This document shows positions 37,455-48,971 of a stretch of DNA of 64,000 nt, piece by piece. The stretch comes from Pezicula radicicola (Eukaryota; Ascomycota; Leotiomycetes; Helotiales; Dermateaceae), in assembly GCA_003008705.1 (NCBI GenBank), contig PDUO01000013.1:454702-518701 (forward strand), in the 5' to 3' direction. A program made the position numbers and the translations under genes. Each line of letters begins with the position of its first letter. Position 1 is the first letter of the stretch. The notes below the pieces were generated by a model. That model was not told the origin of the DNA. It did no database searches and worked only from the letters and a program-made list of their open reading frames with translations.

Positions 37455-37988
37455 TTTTAGGTAAGGTACTAATGTAGTGAGGTGGTTGTTAATAATAATC
37501 GAGTCGCTTTCTGTGTATAGATGTGTTTTGTGGGCTTTTCAAGCGGAAGAAAAAGGCCTTAAATCTACCTTACGTAGCCAGTTCTGCTAATGGGATAGTC
37601 AGTGAATCATCTTGAGCAAGCAGATAATGATGATTCACACGACCTCGTGGCCATAGGGAATTCAGACGGACTGTTGTGATTCTTAGTTTTGCTCTATTCT
37701 TGAAATCTTGAGAAAATGGGCAATTCCGTAGCAAGGCTAGGCAATCAAAAATCCACTTTCGACGCTTAGTGAATATGGGCTTCTTAACTTAATGAAGTCA
37801 CAGGAGCAAGATTAACTCCAGGCTAGAGGTCTTCACTAAACTCACAGTAAAGGCCCAAGACCAAGGAGAAGAGCATAGAATCTAGCAGTCCTGTTTTATA
37901 CATGCTATGGTTGTTCGCTTCAACTAACACTCGTTATCCATTTTCAGATTCCAATAACAAAATCTCATATAACTCATACAACATTCAC
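37455..37988. other. Intergenic region, F-box promoter / SEC31 3' flank
   Basis: About 530 bp with no supported gene. Confidence 0.5.
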
Positions 37989-40900
37989 CTAAGGTGTTAC
38001 CTTGCTCATACCCACCAAACGTTTAACTCCAACCTATAAATATTATCAGCATACCGGTACCTAAAATAGTCGGAATGAAACTTACCATCCAGTTACCACA
38101 CTCATCAGTCTTTTCGCTTTGAATGCTCACTTGCATCTTTCCAGCGGCATCGAAATTCTTTGATTGGAGGGCTTCAGCAAGTTCATTTAGCCTTTGAATG
38201 GTGTCTGGCTTTACTAAATCCTCGTTGTTTAGATGGTCAAATAGAATACTAAGTCGCTTTTGTGTATCTTTGACTTGAGGAGCAAATGATGCAGGTGCCT
38301 TCGATGCGACTCGCTGCATTTCGCTATTTAAGACTTCATAGACTCGCATAGCCGACTGCGGAATATGTGATCTATCACCGGCTGGATGCTTCTGCTTCGT
38401 TGGGACAACAGCTCGAGGAGGCCCTTGGCCGGTGCCCGGCCGGGAACCTTGTGGGGGTCCTCCCTGAGGAGGTCCTTGTGGCGGTTGACCTTGTTGGTTC
38501 TGGAATGATGCAGGAGGTGGGCTAGCTCCATAAGGCGGTTGAGAAGGCGCGAACTGGCCCTGGGGTGTCCCTGCTTGAGGTGCATAGGGATTTGCCGGTG
38601 GGGGTGGTCTGTTACCTGCCTGTGGTGGAGGCGCCATTTGAGACTGAGGAGTTGGCGGCTGTGAGTACTGCTGCTGTGGTGCCGGAGCGGGTGCGTATCT
38701 GCTATTTGGGGGAGGACCTGCTGGTGGGGCGTTGTACGGTGAGGCGCCACGGGGGATCGTTGGAGGTGGAGCATACTGTTGAGTTGGCGTTTGTGGTGCG
38801 TACGCATTAGCTGCCGAGGATGGCCTGGCGGGCTGATGGAACCCTTGTGGAGGACCACTTGTCAATGGAGATGACATACGTGGGGGGGCTGGGCCCTTTG
38901 GTGGAGGTGGAGGTGGCGTGGGTGTAGCGCGAGCTCCTCCATAAGGGTTTCCGGGTGGGGGCATAGCCGTGTTCTGCTGGTTTGGAAATGGGGATGTAAT
39001 GGGTGCAGCAGATGGACCAGGAGTGTTCCTCCTTGCGGTAGGTGGCTTTGTCACCATTGGAGTATCATTCCAGTTCTCCATGTTACTCAATCTAGATGGC
39101 GGCGGTGCTACAGATGGAGTGGTATTGCGAGGAGGCGCTCCAAATGATTGTGGCGGTGGCGTACCATATCCTGAATTAGAGTTTGCATAACCAGAATTGT
39201 ATCCGGAGCCGTAACCTCCCTGGGATTGTGGCTGTTGATATCCTTGCTGTGGTGCGTAGGGATTTGCTGGTGGTACATACGCATTCGTTGTTGGGCCATT
39301 TGGGGGTGCATACGGATTTGAAGCTGGTGTGCTGTTAGGAGGAGCGTAAGGGTTCGCTGTTGATGTTGGTGCTGGAGGCATGAAGGAGGTTGACGGAGCT
39401 TTTGCTGGCGTTGCTGCTTGTGGTTGTGGTTGATAGCCCAGACCTGGTGTCGCACGCCCACCCGATCTGACAGCAGGCTTCTGCTCTTGGTGGCCTGCAG
39501 CTTGTTGAGCACCTTTTCTCGAAGCAAGCTTCACCCGGTTGCGAGCAACTTCAGCTGCTGGGTATTTGATAGGGAGGAGGTCCAAGTATCTCTCGGCAAT
39601 GGGCAGATAGCCATGAGCTGCGACGATGTCTGCATACTCAGTGTACTTCTCATATAGTGGTGCCAGTTTCCAATCAGATTCTAATCCTGTCTCCGTGTCC
39701 TGGAACTTAGTAACCGCCCGGAAAACAGTGACCTTCTCAATGAAACTCTGCAAGGAGCGTGCATGGACAGAGAAGGTCGAATCACCACTAGGCTCCTGTA
39801 CACCAGATTTTTCGTTCTCCTCCAGCTCTTGGATCCAAATAGTGACAACCTTCTCCAATTTCGAACCGACCAAGTAACAGAATGAGGCGTCTTTGGAAGA
39901 CCCACTCTCCAAAACCCGATCTCCAAGTGCTTCACACAAATCTGGGAATTCGGTTGGATCGGCATATGTGCAAAGAGTGGCCATAGCTTCTTTCCAGTTG
40001 CTAAGGTCGGCATTGTGTACGATGTCCCATAGATTCTTTCCAATCACCGAAGAAAGTAGTCGAAGGTAGTTTGGCTTCTCGCCTTTGCGAGCTAGATATG
40101 CGGATTGGGCTTTTTGGAGAAGGTCAGCACCTCCACAATTCGCAATAATAAATGCATCTGCAATACGATCTTCCTTGAGGCAGATAGTCATGGCTTTCTC
40201 GAAGTTACCAAGCATTAGAGCTTTGGCAATCGACTTCTCTGAATCTGAATCCGAATCTGAAAACAGATGGAAGGGGTTATCGGTCTTCGTGCCTTTCGTC
40301 GCTGCAATACTTGACAAGAAGTCATCGCCCTCAGCACCATCGGAAAAGAAGGTGGATAAGCGGTTTTTCTTGGTAGTAGTACCATTCGTTTCGCCTTCTT
40401 CAGTCTCCAACTTCTCTGACTCTGACTCAGAAGATTTCAATTCAGACACGCCGTTCGTGATTTCATTCACATCAGAAAATCCCAGATATTCCGTGATCTG
40501 CTTACGATCTTTAGCGAGCAATGTCTCAATAACCTTCCAATCTGCTTTCTCCTCTTCGGTCTTGGCCTGCGAAATGTGAGATTCGCAAATAGTATTGATA
40601 TCTCCCGCCTGGAGAGCAGTTTCAAAAGCCTCCGTTGCAGTTCCAATGTCAGAATCAACTGAGAATTTGGTAATCTGAATCTTGGAGGCCCTGTTCTGCC
40701 CTGCTACACTTGGCAATACACTAAAGCTGACTAGCTTTCCTCCAAAACCAAAAGACGCACCAACAGGTCGTTCAAGCCATTTAGGCGCTTTCTGCAAAGT
40801 AAATGATGCTCCCTGTGGTTGTGTCTGGGCTTTCGTAAAGAAATCCTCCCCGTCTGCTGGCCCCTGAACCGCAGTTTGTGCTGCTGTAGGGTTTGTATTT

Positions 40901-41945
40901 TGTAGAGTCTGAACAGAGATCTTTCCGTCAAATGAAGCAGTTGCAGATAAAGCTGCATTATGAGGGTTGAATCTTGTTTGGAAAGTCCAGTTTGTGACCT
41001 CTGGGAACTCGCCCAATCGCTCTCCCGTTCTTGGGTTCCACAGTAGAGTCCTATTGTCCTTACCACAAGATAACAATAATTCATCATCCTGTTGGCACCA
41101 AGATAGGGACAGTATTCCTTGGTCGTGTCCTTGTAGCGTGCGTTCTGGCGCATTCGAATTTCGCAGGTCCCACAAACGGATGACAGGGCTAGAATCATCC
41201 GGAGTGGCAGTCAGGAGCTTGGTAGCATTCTCCGGATCCCAAGCAATTGCGCCAACAGCCTGACGGTTATTGTTCAAGGTGAGAGATGCCTTCTTTGTTT
41301 TCAAATCCCACACTGTGACAAATCCACCACTTCCTCCTGTTGCCAGAATATGCGAAACCTTCCTATTCCATGCTACACATTCGAGATCGTCTGATCTGGC
41401 CGCAGCCGTACCCAGCCGGAAAGGGTTCGCAATGTCATCGATGTTGTAGATGTAGAGCTCTCCCTTGGTGCCGGCTGTCGCAAGGATCTGGGGCTTCAGA
41501 GGATTGAATTGAAGCGACTTGATCGCGCCGGTGTGTTTCGTAGTTCGCGACATAAAAGCATCCTCCGCACCTTTTATAAGCTTCTCAGCATCCCATAAAT
41601 CCAAGGATCCATTTTCAAGAGCTCCAGCAATAATTCCCCTTGGGTGGTCCGCATTGGCAGGAGCCCAGGCAATATCATGAAATCTGGTATTTCGTAAGGG
41701 CGCCATTCAAACCATTTGGAAGTTCCAGAGACATACCTAGAATCGGTGCTGATACTAGCAATTGGTTGGAGCTCAACGCCTTGCTCTAGGTCATCGAGAC
41801 TTAAGTCCCAAAGCTCCAGCTTCGTCTCATCCGAGAAATCAGCATCAACTGCGCCAGCCCTCGTTCCAGTAACAACCAGAGGTAATTCGGAGCCAGGCGA
41901 CCATGCGAACGCTGCCGTTCTTGGGATCTCCCTTAAACGGACCAT
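37989..41945 (-). CDS. sec31: SEC31, COPII outer-coat protein
   Basis: Three exons (41737-41945, 38086-41683, 37989-38033) encode about 1283 residues. An N-terminal WD40 propeller shows [60 protein letters not shown] and [20 protein letters not shown]. An alpha-solenoid follows ([17 protein letters not shown]; [20 protein letters not shown]). A long Pro/Gln/Tyr-rich linker with repeated NPYAPP units spans roughly residues 790-1130, then a C-terminal helical domain ([20 protein letters not shown]). Sec31 with Sec13 forms the outer cage of COPII vesicles leaving the ER and stimulates Sar1 GTPase through the proline-rich region. The last exon supplies [14 protein letters not shown], the expected family C-terminus, so reading through its intron would give a wrong tail. 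Confidence 0.96.
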
Positions 41946-42273
41946 ATCGAAGTTGTCTTATGTTAACACGCAGTAGTTGTTAGGGACTACTCGAGCTTGC
42001 CCCTCAACAAGCCAGCAGATAATTCGAAAAGAAAGTATGCGAGCCACGGACTCGCAATTGGAAGGAATCGTATGGGAGGGGTCTTGTAGTGAGACGTGTT
42101 AAAGTTATTGAAGATGCCAGTTCTCGCCAGTTCGACTCTGGGGAAAGCTTGCCGACGTCAAGGCTGAGCTACACACGTGACTGACTGAAACCAAAATTTA
42201 GGGCTGGAGATTTCATGCATTGGCAACTCTGCCAGTTGCAAACATACTTGGAGTAATCCAAAAGTCTCTTACA
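41946..42273. promoter_or_regulatory. Bidirectional promoter region, sec31 / RRM protein
   Basis: A 328-bp space between two divergent start codons. No individual site is claimed. Confidence 0.5.
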
Positions 42274-42836
42274 ATGACAGATCAAGCGCGTTGGAAGGCT
42301 ACTGTTTACGTAGGAGGGCTGGCGCCAATGGTTACAGTTGCAAATCTCGAAGCAGCCTTTTTACCATTTGGAGAAATTGCTGATGTCTCTCTACCGTAAG
42401 TCCTGTAATACGTCTGATAAATTTTATGATACTGATTGCCATAGCAAACCGGAGGGTCCCAATTCTACAGAGTTGCATCGAGGCTTTGGGTATGTGGAAT
42501 TTGAAGACCCAGAAGACACCAAAGACGCAATCGACAACATGGATCAATCCGAGTTATTTGGAAGAGTAATCAAAGTCTCTTCTGCAAAGGCGCCAAAGAA
42601 TGCAAACGAAGGCCTTGGTAGTAAAACTGCTTTGTGGGAGCAGGTGAGTAGCAACATCCCAGAAATCAAGCTACGTATAGCTAATAGCTGTATAGGAGGG
42701 TTGGCTAGCAACCCACGCCGTGAGCGAAGAAGATAAGTTAGCTGCAGAAAGAGCAAAATCAGGTGCAGAAGAAAGACCTGATGATCCTATGCAAGGGCTG
42801 GAGGGCTTGGACGTTGCTGGTCCAAGGCCCGAATGA
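42274..42836 (+). CDS. PPIE/Cyp33-type RRM protein lacking the cyclophilin domain
   Basis: Three exons (42274-42395, 42445-42643, 42696-42836) encode 153 residues. An RRM starts ATVYVGGLAPMVTVANLEAAFLPFGEI with RNP2 (VYVGGL) and RNP1 (RGFGYVEF). After the RRM comes ALWEQEGWLATHAVSEEDKL, similar to the linker after the RRM of the metazoan nuclear cyclophilin PPIE/Cyp33. The protein then ends in an acidic tail, so no peptidyl-prolyl isomerase domain is present. It is presumably a nuclear RNA-binding, splicing-associated factor. Confidence 0.85.
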
Positions 42837-43107
42837 TGCACAGGGAACGAGAACCAAAAGTTAGAGTGAGACCGTACTGAGATACCATGGTGGCGTTCAT
42901 TTGGTTAAACAAAATTAACGTGGAGTTCGGCGAGATTTATGTAAATGTATATCAAAGGAAGCAATTCAAGCGCGTTCTATGTGCACGAAACGAGGGATCT
43001 ATTGCTTTGTACACCTCAATGTTATGTCATCCTTCCCTCCACCCGTTCCTCGTACGACCACTCAGAATATACATCCTGCCAATTCCGTGCGCATTCCCTC
43101 TCCCAAT

Positions 43108-43583
43108 CTAGTCCTTTCTGTTTTGGCGAGCAAGGCGCATCTGCTTGTCGACAACCAATTTCCGGCCCATGGAGTAAAAAGCAGCGCCAACAGCAACACC
43201 CACAACGATTCCTGTACCACATTTAGCATCTGGTTTCTAATTTGCAGCGTTGGGCTATAGTACCAAGGGGGATCAACTCCGGAGGAATCTTTCGCAGCTG
43301 TCGGATGCGCTGGCTGATTGTATGTGCTGCAAACGCAACATATCAGTATCCTTTATTCTTGTCTCCTCGCCAATTATCCCTCCCAAGTAGGCTCATCGTC
43401 TTGTTGAGTTCATGTAAAGTGCAATCGAGCTACGTACCGCTGTGCTCCTCCTTCTGTAATTTGGCATACGTCAGTGCTCCGGACGAATGGGAATGGATTC
43501 AATGCCTTAGGGGAACTTACTGGTACTGGCATCATCATCCTCTTGGATGGTTGGAACATTCTGAAAGCAGTAGTTGGCTGCAT
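43108..43583 (-). CDS. NDUFA4/MLRQ-like respiratory chain small subunit
   Basis: Four small exons (43521-43583, 43438-43453, 43264-43326, 43108-43211) splice in frame into an 81-residue protein. The N-terminal part is MQPTTAFRMFQPSKRMMMPV, the middle RQLRKIPPELIPLGIVVGVA is followed by one membrane segment VGVAVGAAFYSMGRKL, and the end is DKQMRLARQNRKD. PPELIPLG followed by a single transmembrane helix is typical of the B12D/MLRQ (NDUFA4) family, classically counted with complex I and in mammals found with complex IV. Exon 2 is only 16 nt. The gene is divergent from cox12 across a 219-bp promoter. Confidence 0.85.
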
Positions 43584-43802
43584 GTTGTTTGATGTTTCTG
43601 TCCAATTCAGTATTCTGCGTTAGCAATATGTTGACGGAAGCTTGGATGAGGTCCGTTCCACAATAAAGGCACTAGTCCTTTCGGGGCGGAAGAGCTCGGC
43701 TAGGTCAAATCATTCGACCTGACGAACGACCAGACGACTGACTTCCCTCACCAATTGACCCTCTCCACATAACTTTCGGACTCATTCAATACCACCGCGA
43801 AG
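43584..43802. promoter_or_regulatory. Shared promoter of the MLRQ-like gene and cox12, with two CCAAT boxes
   Basis: Only 219 bp separate the two divergent ATGs. CCAAT boxes lie at 43602-43606 and 43751-43755; fungal Hap/CBC complexes bind CCAAT and control respiratory genes. GACCTGACGAACG at 43716-43728 is repeated exactly at 43887-43899 in the first cox12 intron. Control by Hap is inferred. Confidence 0.5.
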
Positions 43803-44351
43803 ATGTCTGACGAAGAGCGCGAGACCAAGCCTTTCAAGTTCGTTACTGGTAAGCCTTCGATCCAACCCATTGACCTCCGAAGGAGTGACCTGACGAACGT
43901 ATGCTGACCATCTTCACTCAAGCTGGTATGCCACCCCGATAATTTGCCTGCCCCCGAAACATAGAAAGAGGAGAATCTGCGGATATATCAGCCTGCTGGA
44001 AGGAGGTGACCAGTCATTGACCCTCGAACTCTAGGCTTCGATGCCCGCTTCCCGAACCAAAACCAAACCAAGCACTGCTGGCAAAACTATGTCGACTACC
44101 ACAAGTGTATCCTAGCTAAGGGAGAGGATTTTGCGCCTTGTCGTCAAGTACGTGGAAATCTGCTGTGTGAAGTAGACAGCTTCTGACAAGCTATTTAGTT
44201 CTTCCTTGCTTACAAGTCTTTGTGCCCAAGTGCGTGGGTTGAGCGATGGAACGATCAGCGTGGTCAGTATCCCTAAATAATTGGCCTCGATTTAAATTAC
44301 TCATCAATCTATACAGAAAATGGAACCTTCCCCGCCAAACTCGACTCCTAG
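43803..44351 (+). CDS. cox12: Cytochrome c oxidase subunit VIb (COX12)
   Basis: Four exons (43803-43848, 44035-44147, 44199-44262, 44317-44351) give 85 residues. The core reads [20 protein letters not shown] then [20 protein letters not shown] and [20 protein letters not shown], ending [10 protein letters not shown]. The cysteines form a CX9C-CX10C coiled-coil-helix pattern, the hallmark of COX6B/Cox12 proteins that are oxidised by Mia40 in the intermembrane space and sit at the complex IV dimer interface. The first intron, 186 bp, is unusually long for the window and carries a repeat of a promoter motif. Confidence 0.96.
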
Positions 44352-44544
44352 AGGATATCATGGGATTGTTGATAGATACGGGTTGACCGGAGACAAGAGT
44401 GGTTATAGGAGTGGCAGTGTACCATATAAAGTCATTGACGCGAATTGATAGACTGGCTTTGTTTTCGGTTCAGCGTGCATACTACAATCCGTACTTTTGT
44501 GTCTTATTGATACTAATAGAGCTACAAACAGACCAGTGACGTAG

Positions 44545-46806
44545 CTAATTCAAGCCCTGCGACTCCCTTTCTGCTCGGAGTCTGTCATACCTCAACAGGG
44601 CTCCCAAGAGGACTTGGGCTCCATTTGCACAATCTTCAGGACTGCAGTACTCTGCCGGATTATGACTTACACCATCTCTGCAAGGCACGAAAATCATAGA
44701 TGTTGGAGCTCGCCTTGACGTATGGACGCTAAATTGGCATTAACAACATACGCAAAACAGGAGGAAATTGAGTACCTATCGTGACCAGCACCAGATGTCA
44801 TCCTCTGTACCTGAGGTTCAGATTTGCTGCCTAGCATATCATTTGCACTTTCCTCTACACATGTGATACAGTCCTCGTGGAATTGCGTCGCAGGACTAGC
44901 AGTATCCAGTTTCCAGTTCACAGTACATCCCCTGCCTTTTGTTCCTTTAGCTTTCTGTCCGCCAATATTTTTTCCGGCAGCAATCTGAGCAAAGTCATCC
45001 TTTAGCGTGTTCTCCAATTCCAGCAGTGTGGAATCTTGGGTAGATCGTATATCAAGTGAGAATTGGACAAAACCTGGGACTGTATTCGTTGAGCCAGGCT
45101 TTAAATTCAAGATTCCTGTTGACCTTCATACAGTGAGCCCTGCAAATTTGATATGAGGGAAGTAATAAAACATACGCTAAACATCCCAACTCCGTAGCTT
45201 TGTTATGGCTGTGTACGATCAATTGAGCTGCTGTAAGCATGGCATCTGATCTATTCTTAAAGTCTGTTGTTCCCGTGTGGCAGTCTCTGCCTTTAACGGT
45301 GATAGTATGCCATCGATAGGCTTGTACGCCCTCCACCGCCCCGATTTTCCCACCTGATTGTTCGAGAATTGGCCCTTGCTCGATGTGCAGTTCAAAATGA
45401 GCAGCAATAGGATTGGCCACATGACTTGCGTCCAACGTCCCAAGGTATCCTATTCTCTCAAGCTCGGATTTCTGAGTTGCGTTCCCTCCACCAACCTCCA
45501 CGAGGTTATATGCTGTCTCCAGAGGTATGGCTCCAGCCCACTAAGTGATAGCAAAGTTAGTAGTCTCCTAATATGAGGGTTTGATGAACAAAACTAAGAA
45601 CATTACTCTCTGAAGGAAATATAGCTATCTAAATACATGCAGCAAGAGGAATACACTTCAGAACCTGAAGGCAAGGTACTAATTTTACTTACGACACCTG
45701 AAGAGACCATAGAAATTGGAAATCTAGCTCCTTCTTCATTTGTCCAGTTGATTACGCCAGTCGGATACTCGGTCTCGATGTTCATATCCTTCATGGTTTT
45801 CAAAGCTTCAATGCCGGCATGGACGCCCAATATCCCATCATATCTTCCACCTGTTGGCTTTTGGGTGGTTAATGAGAAAAATTGTGGTATATATGTTATT
45901 CGATGCTTACTTGTGTATCCATATGAGACCCGGCAAACGTTGCTAAACCTTCCTTTAAACCAGGTCGTACCGCGAAGATATTTCCCATAGCATCTATGGT
46001 AACCTTGCAACCTAGAGACCTAGTTTCTTCTACAAACCAATCTCTAGCTTGCTTGTCGGCATCGCTCAAGGTGAGGCGTGACATGCCTATATTTGTAGGA
46101 CCGCTGTAAAGTGCGTAGTTTAGATTCTACTTTTTTAAAACAACCTCCGCAGCTCATTGAAAAGACACGCTCAAGCAGTCATCTCGAAATACGAGTAGTA
46201 TTCTAATATTTGAGGCCATTACTTATGGCACTCTGCTTAAGACAATTAAATCAACACAATGATTTACTATGGAAGTTCGCCCTCTCAGCAATCGTGCGCA
46301 CTCAACAACCAGTGACTTTCCTGACCTTGCTTCTGCTTTTGAAGTATCAAGTTGTTCTGGTCACATATTTTGTATATGGCGAGCGAGGACTTGGATTCTT
46401 AAAAGGGCATGAGAATAAAGATGAATGTTGTTTGGCATGGCAGCACTATAATGAACTACTCTTCTTATGCACTTGATAAGAAATAAAATACTTCAAACTT
46501 GCCATAATACCAAACGTCTAATAGTGTAGGGCTTTACAGGCACGACAACACATATACTTACTCTCCCCATCTCTCGCCCTTCCCCCATTCACAAGTCTGG
46601 TGCAAATCTCTCCATAGCCTATCACGGTCTATCTTTACTCCAGCCAGCTGCTCAGCAGATAATTCTGTATTCTTTATTTTTCTAGTCGACGTTGCTGAGA
46701 ATGTTCTGTACTGCGAATTCGAGTACCTAATGGCATGGTTGACAATTGGCGAGAACCTCAAGCACGTCCGCGGCCGAGAGAAGGCACGAATTGCTGTGAC
46801 GTGCAT
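44545..46806 (-). CDS. M20-family N-carbamoyl amidohydrolase (beta-ureidopropionase/hydantoinase type)
   Basis: An upstream exon at 46562-46806 (MHVTAIRAFSRPRTCLRFSP, ending WRDLHQTCEWGKGERWG) joins across a 458-bp intron (46104-46561) to GPTNIGMSRLTLSDADKQARDWFVEETRSLG. Later exons give GSHMDTQ and GGRYDGILGVHAG (metal site), NWTNEEGARFPISM (catalytic Glu), HFELHIEQGPILE, GRDCHTGTTDFKNRSDAML, GSTNTVPGFVQFSLDIRSTQ, TSGAGHD, and ends RLRAERESQGLN at 44545. This is the amidase/hydantoinase-carbamoylase group of peptidase family M20, which removes carbamoyl groups from N-carbamoyl amino acids or ureidoglycolate-type substrates. The exact substrate is not determined. The N-terminus is basic and hydroxylated, like a mitochondrial presequence. 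An in-frame upstream ATG at 47016 is possible. Confidence 0.85.
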
Positions 46807-47534
46807 ATTCTTCTGGAACTGCTGATAAAATGACAATTGGTAATTTGGTTTCCGGGAATTGTTGCCAAAGGTTGGGAGGTTTGTTGCAAAAGCTATGGTT
46901 TCCCCAGTGCTCAATAGTGGGGTTCCTGGGTTGGGGAGTGAAGGCGGGGTCGAAATGGGATGGTCACTAACAATAAACAGTTTTATTAAGCTCTGTGTGG
47001 GTACGGGTAATAACAAGTGAAGTGAAGTAATTATGTGTTATGTGACGAGTTAAGAAGCTGGAAGACACTTGCTTAAGGGCTCTAAATAGCTGCATATAGT
47101 GAATGCATCGTTACATGACTTCCACTCACTTATGTCCAGCAGTAACAATTCAGTAACTGTTTTTACCTACTGACGTTATTAACATCAGCTACAGTTATAG
47201 AGTCGAACTGAATGATTACGAATCTCTCTGATTTGCTCCTTCCCGTAGGTATACTAATAGCCTGCAAGTGTTGGCGGCAGATGCCAATGTGTCCATCTTC
47301 AAAGCCTGTGGTGCTCGACCTTAGCTACTGAGATTAGGTAGCATACTACCCTCGCTTAAAATCACCAGGACATCAGTTCATTATTGCTTGTTCGGTAATT
47401 TCATAGTCATCCTTAAGAGTACGCTTACATGTCTCCAAACGCCGCGCTGTAAGTCCAATGCATTAAAACCGTCCAAACCACTATTTCTTTTCCTGATGAC
47501 CTCCACTCTACTTCTCTGGAGAAGCAAATTCCAC
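46807..47534. other. Intergenic region
   Basis: About 730 bp upstream of the carbamoylase and downstream of sde2. It may include carbamoylase 5' UTR. No other gene supported. Confidence 0.45.
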
Positions 47535-48635
47535 TCACTGGTTATCATTCTCCTTCAACCGCATAATAAGATCAGCTTTAAGCCCTGAGATCGGTAGGGA
47601 CCGAGCCTGGAGGAGCTTTTTTAGTTCAGGGACTTTATAATGCGAATAATCCACTTCGGGTTTTTGCACATCTGCCTGGGTTGATGGCGTTTGAGGTATC
47701 GGTTCCTCGATTGTCTCCTTAACAGCACTCTCGATTTTCTCTTCCGGTGCCGGGTCTTTGGTATCTTGCACCATCTTTTCGTCTTCATCTTCCTCCTCAA
47801 TATCTTCAGCTTCATCCTCGTCTTCCTCTTCATCACTGCTCATGAACTCATCGTCTTCGTCGAATCCAAAAAAAGCCATTGCCTTCTGTTTCGGCGCTTC
47901 TGTTTCCGATGGAGGAGTTGTGTCCTTTGAACTTGTGCCTCCCATTACTTCATCCTCACTCCCAGATCCTTGGCTTCCAGAAGATGCCCCTAATAGGTTA
48001 TCCTTATAATCCCCAGACTTCATAGCCGCCAGTACTGCTTCGCGGGTCCTTTCACCAGCCTCTTCCTTGTCCTCAACCCACTTGCCATCGACTTTGCCTT
48101 TTGAGCCAGACTTGATTTCTTCCTCTCGCCTCTCGGCCAATTCTACTACCTGTTCCCACCGCTTTCGTCTCTCCTCCTTTTCCTTCTTCTCCATATCCGG
48201 CTTGATAGCAAGATATTCTGCGAGGGCCTTGGCTTCATTTACGGTTCGCAACCGACGGCCGTCAAGATTGCGACTTGAACCGTTATCATCGCCTTGATTC
48301 CTCTTGCGCTTTGAGGACATGCGCCCACCGGCTGCTCGTAGTTGGGAGCCGAATCCTCCTTTACCACCACAAAGAGGCGCCGAGAGCCGAAGAGACAGGA
48401 ATTCATCCTGAGGGCTAGATAGTAGATGGGAGATAGGAGAAGATGAAGTCGTCGGCAATTGCTTGTTTGATATTGTTGTGAGAATAAGGCGACTGTTATG
48501 CACAGGTAGTCGTTCCTGCAGACGTTCTTGGAGTTGCGAGATGGTAGTAGTTGAGGGGAGAGGGAGCGATAGAGTCGATGGGAGGTTTAACCCCGGGAAC
48601 GAGGTCAAAAGAACGTTGACTGTGGGCGGTGCCAT
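47535..48635 (-). CDS. sde2: SDE2, ubiquitin-fold splicing/telomere-maintenance factor
   Basis: Intronless ORF of 366 codons. The N-terminal 85 or so residues form a ubiquitin-like domain that ends in [25 protein letters not shown] is the conserved processing site where ubiquitin proteases cleave Sde2 to expose the active Lys-starting form. The middle is charged ([20 protein letters not shown]) with a long acidic region, and the C-terminus is a SAP-like helix pair ([34 protein letters not shown]). In S. pombe, cleaved Sde2 joins the spliceosome for a subset of introns and supports telomeric silencing. It is divergent from the eS10 gene across 336 bp. Confidence 0.93.
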   Translation of the reverse strand: MAPPTVNVLLTSFPGLNLPSTLSLPLPSTTTISQLQERLQERLPVHNSRLILTTISNKQLPTTSSSPISHLLSSPQDEFLSLRLSAPLCGGKGGFGSQLRAAGGRMSSKRKRNQGDDNGSSRNLDGRRLRTVNEAKALAEYLAIKPDMEKKEKEERRKRWEQVVELAERREEEIKSGSKGKVDGKWVEDKEEAGERTREAVLAAMKSGDYKDNLLGASSGSQGSGSEDEVMGGTSSKDTTPPSETEAPKQKAMAFFGFDEDDEFMSSDEEEDEDEAEDIEEEDEDEKMVQDTKDPAPEEKIESAVKETIEEPIPQTPSTQADVQKPEVDYSHYKVPELKKLLQARSLPISGLKADLIMRLKENDNQ

Positions 48636-48971
48636 ATCGAAGAGTTGTTTGAATAAGAGCAGTAAATAATTAGCTTCGCACTGCGACTTGCGAGAGGGTA
48701 GGGTTTCGTTGTGTTATGGTTATGGTTATGGTTGGGTGAGTCGAGTCGAGAATCTCTATCGCCACCCATTAGGCTAATGCGCCCTCAACCTGGAAGCCAC
48801 AATTCCTACCACACGTGACTACACGATCCTCAGTCCAGGGTAAAATTAAGGTAGCGCGCTACTCGTAGCGAGGCTTTCGCACTTGGGGATTTCGTGAAAT
48901 ACCTCTGTCTATTTCGATTTGTCGCGAACTTTCCCTTTCACCCAACACTTCCAACATCAGCAACCGCCAAA
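48636..48971. promoter_or_regulatory. Bidirectional promoter region, sde2 / eS10
   Basis: A 336-bp space between divergent start codons. It contains three tandem TTATGG units at about 48716-48733. No specific factor site is claimed. Confidence 0.5.

Noticed and set aside
38328..38858. Long shadow ORFs inside SEC31
   Set aside because: They are alternate frames of the proline-rich linker.
42110..42150. tRNA B-box-like GTTCGACTC word
   Set aside because: No matching A box or cloverleaf at the right distance.
46210..46476. 88-codon plus-strand ORF inside the long carbamoylase intron
   Set aside because: No recognisable motif; the splice of the host gene explains the region and the ORF looks random.
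47195..47235. Second tRNA B-box-like word on the minus strand
   Set aside because: The stretch before it does not fold into acceptor and anticodon arms.
47758..48009. Serine-rich plus-strand ORF antisense to SDE2
   Set aside because: Antisense image of an acidic Glu/Asp run.
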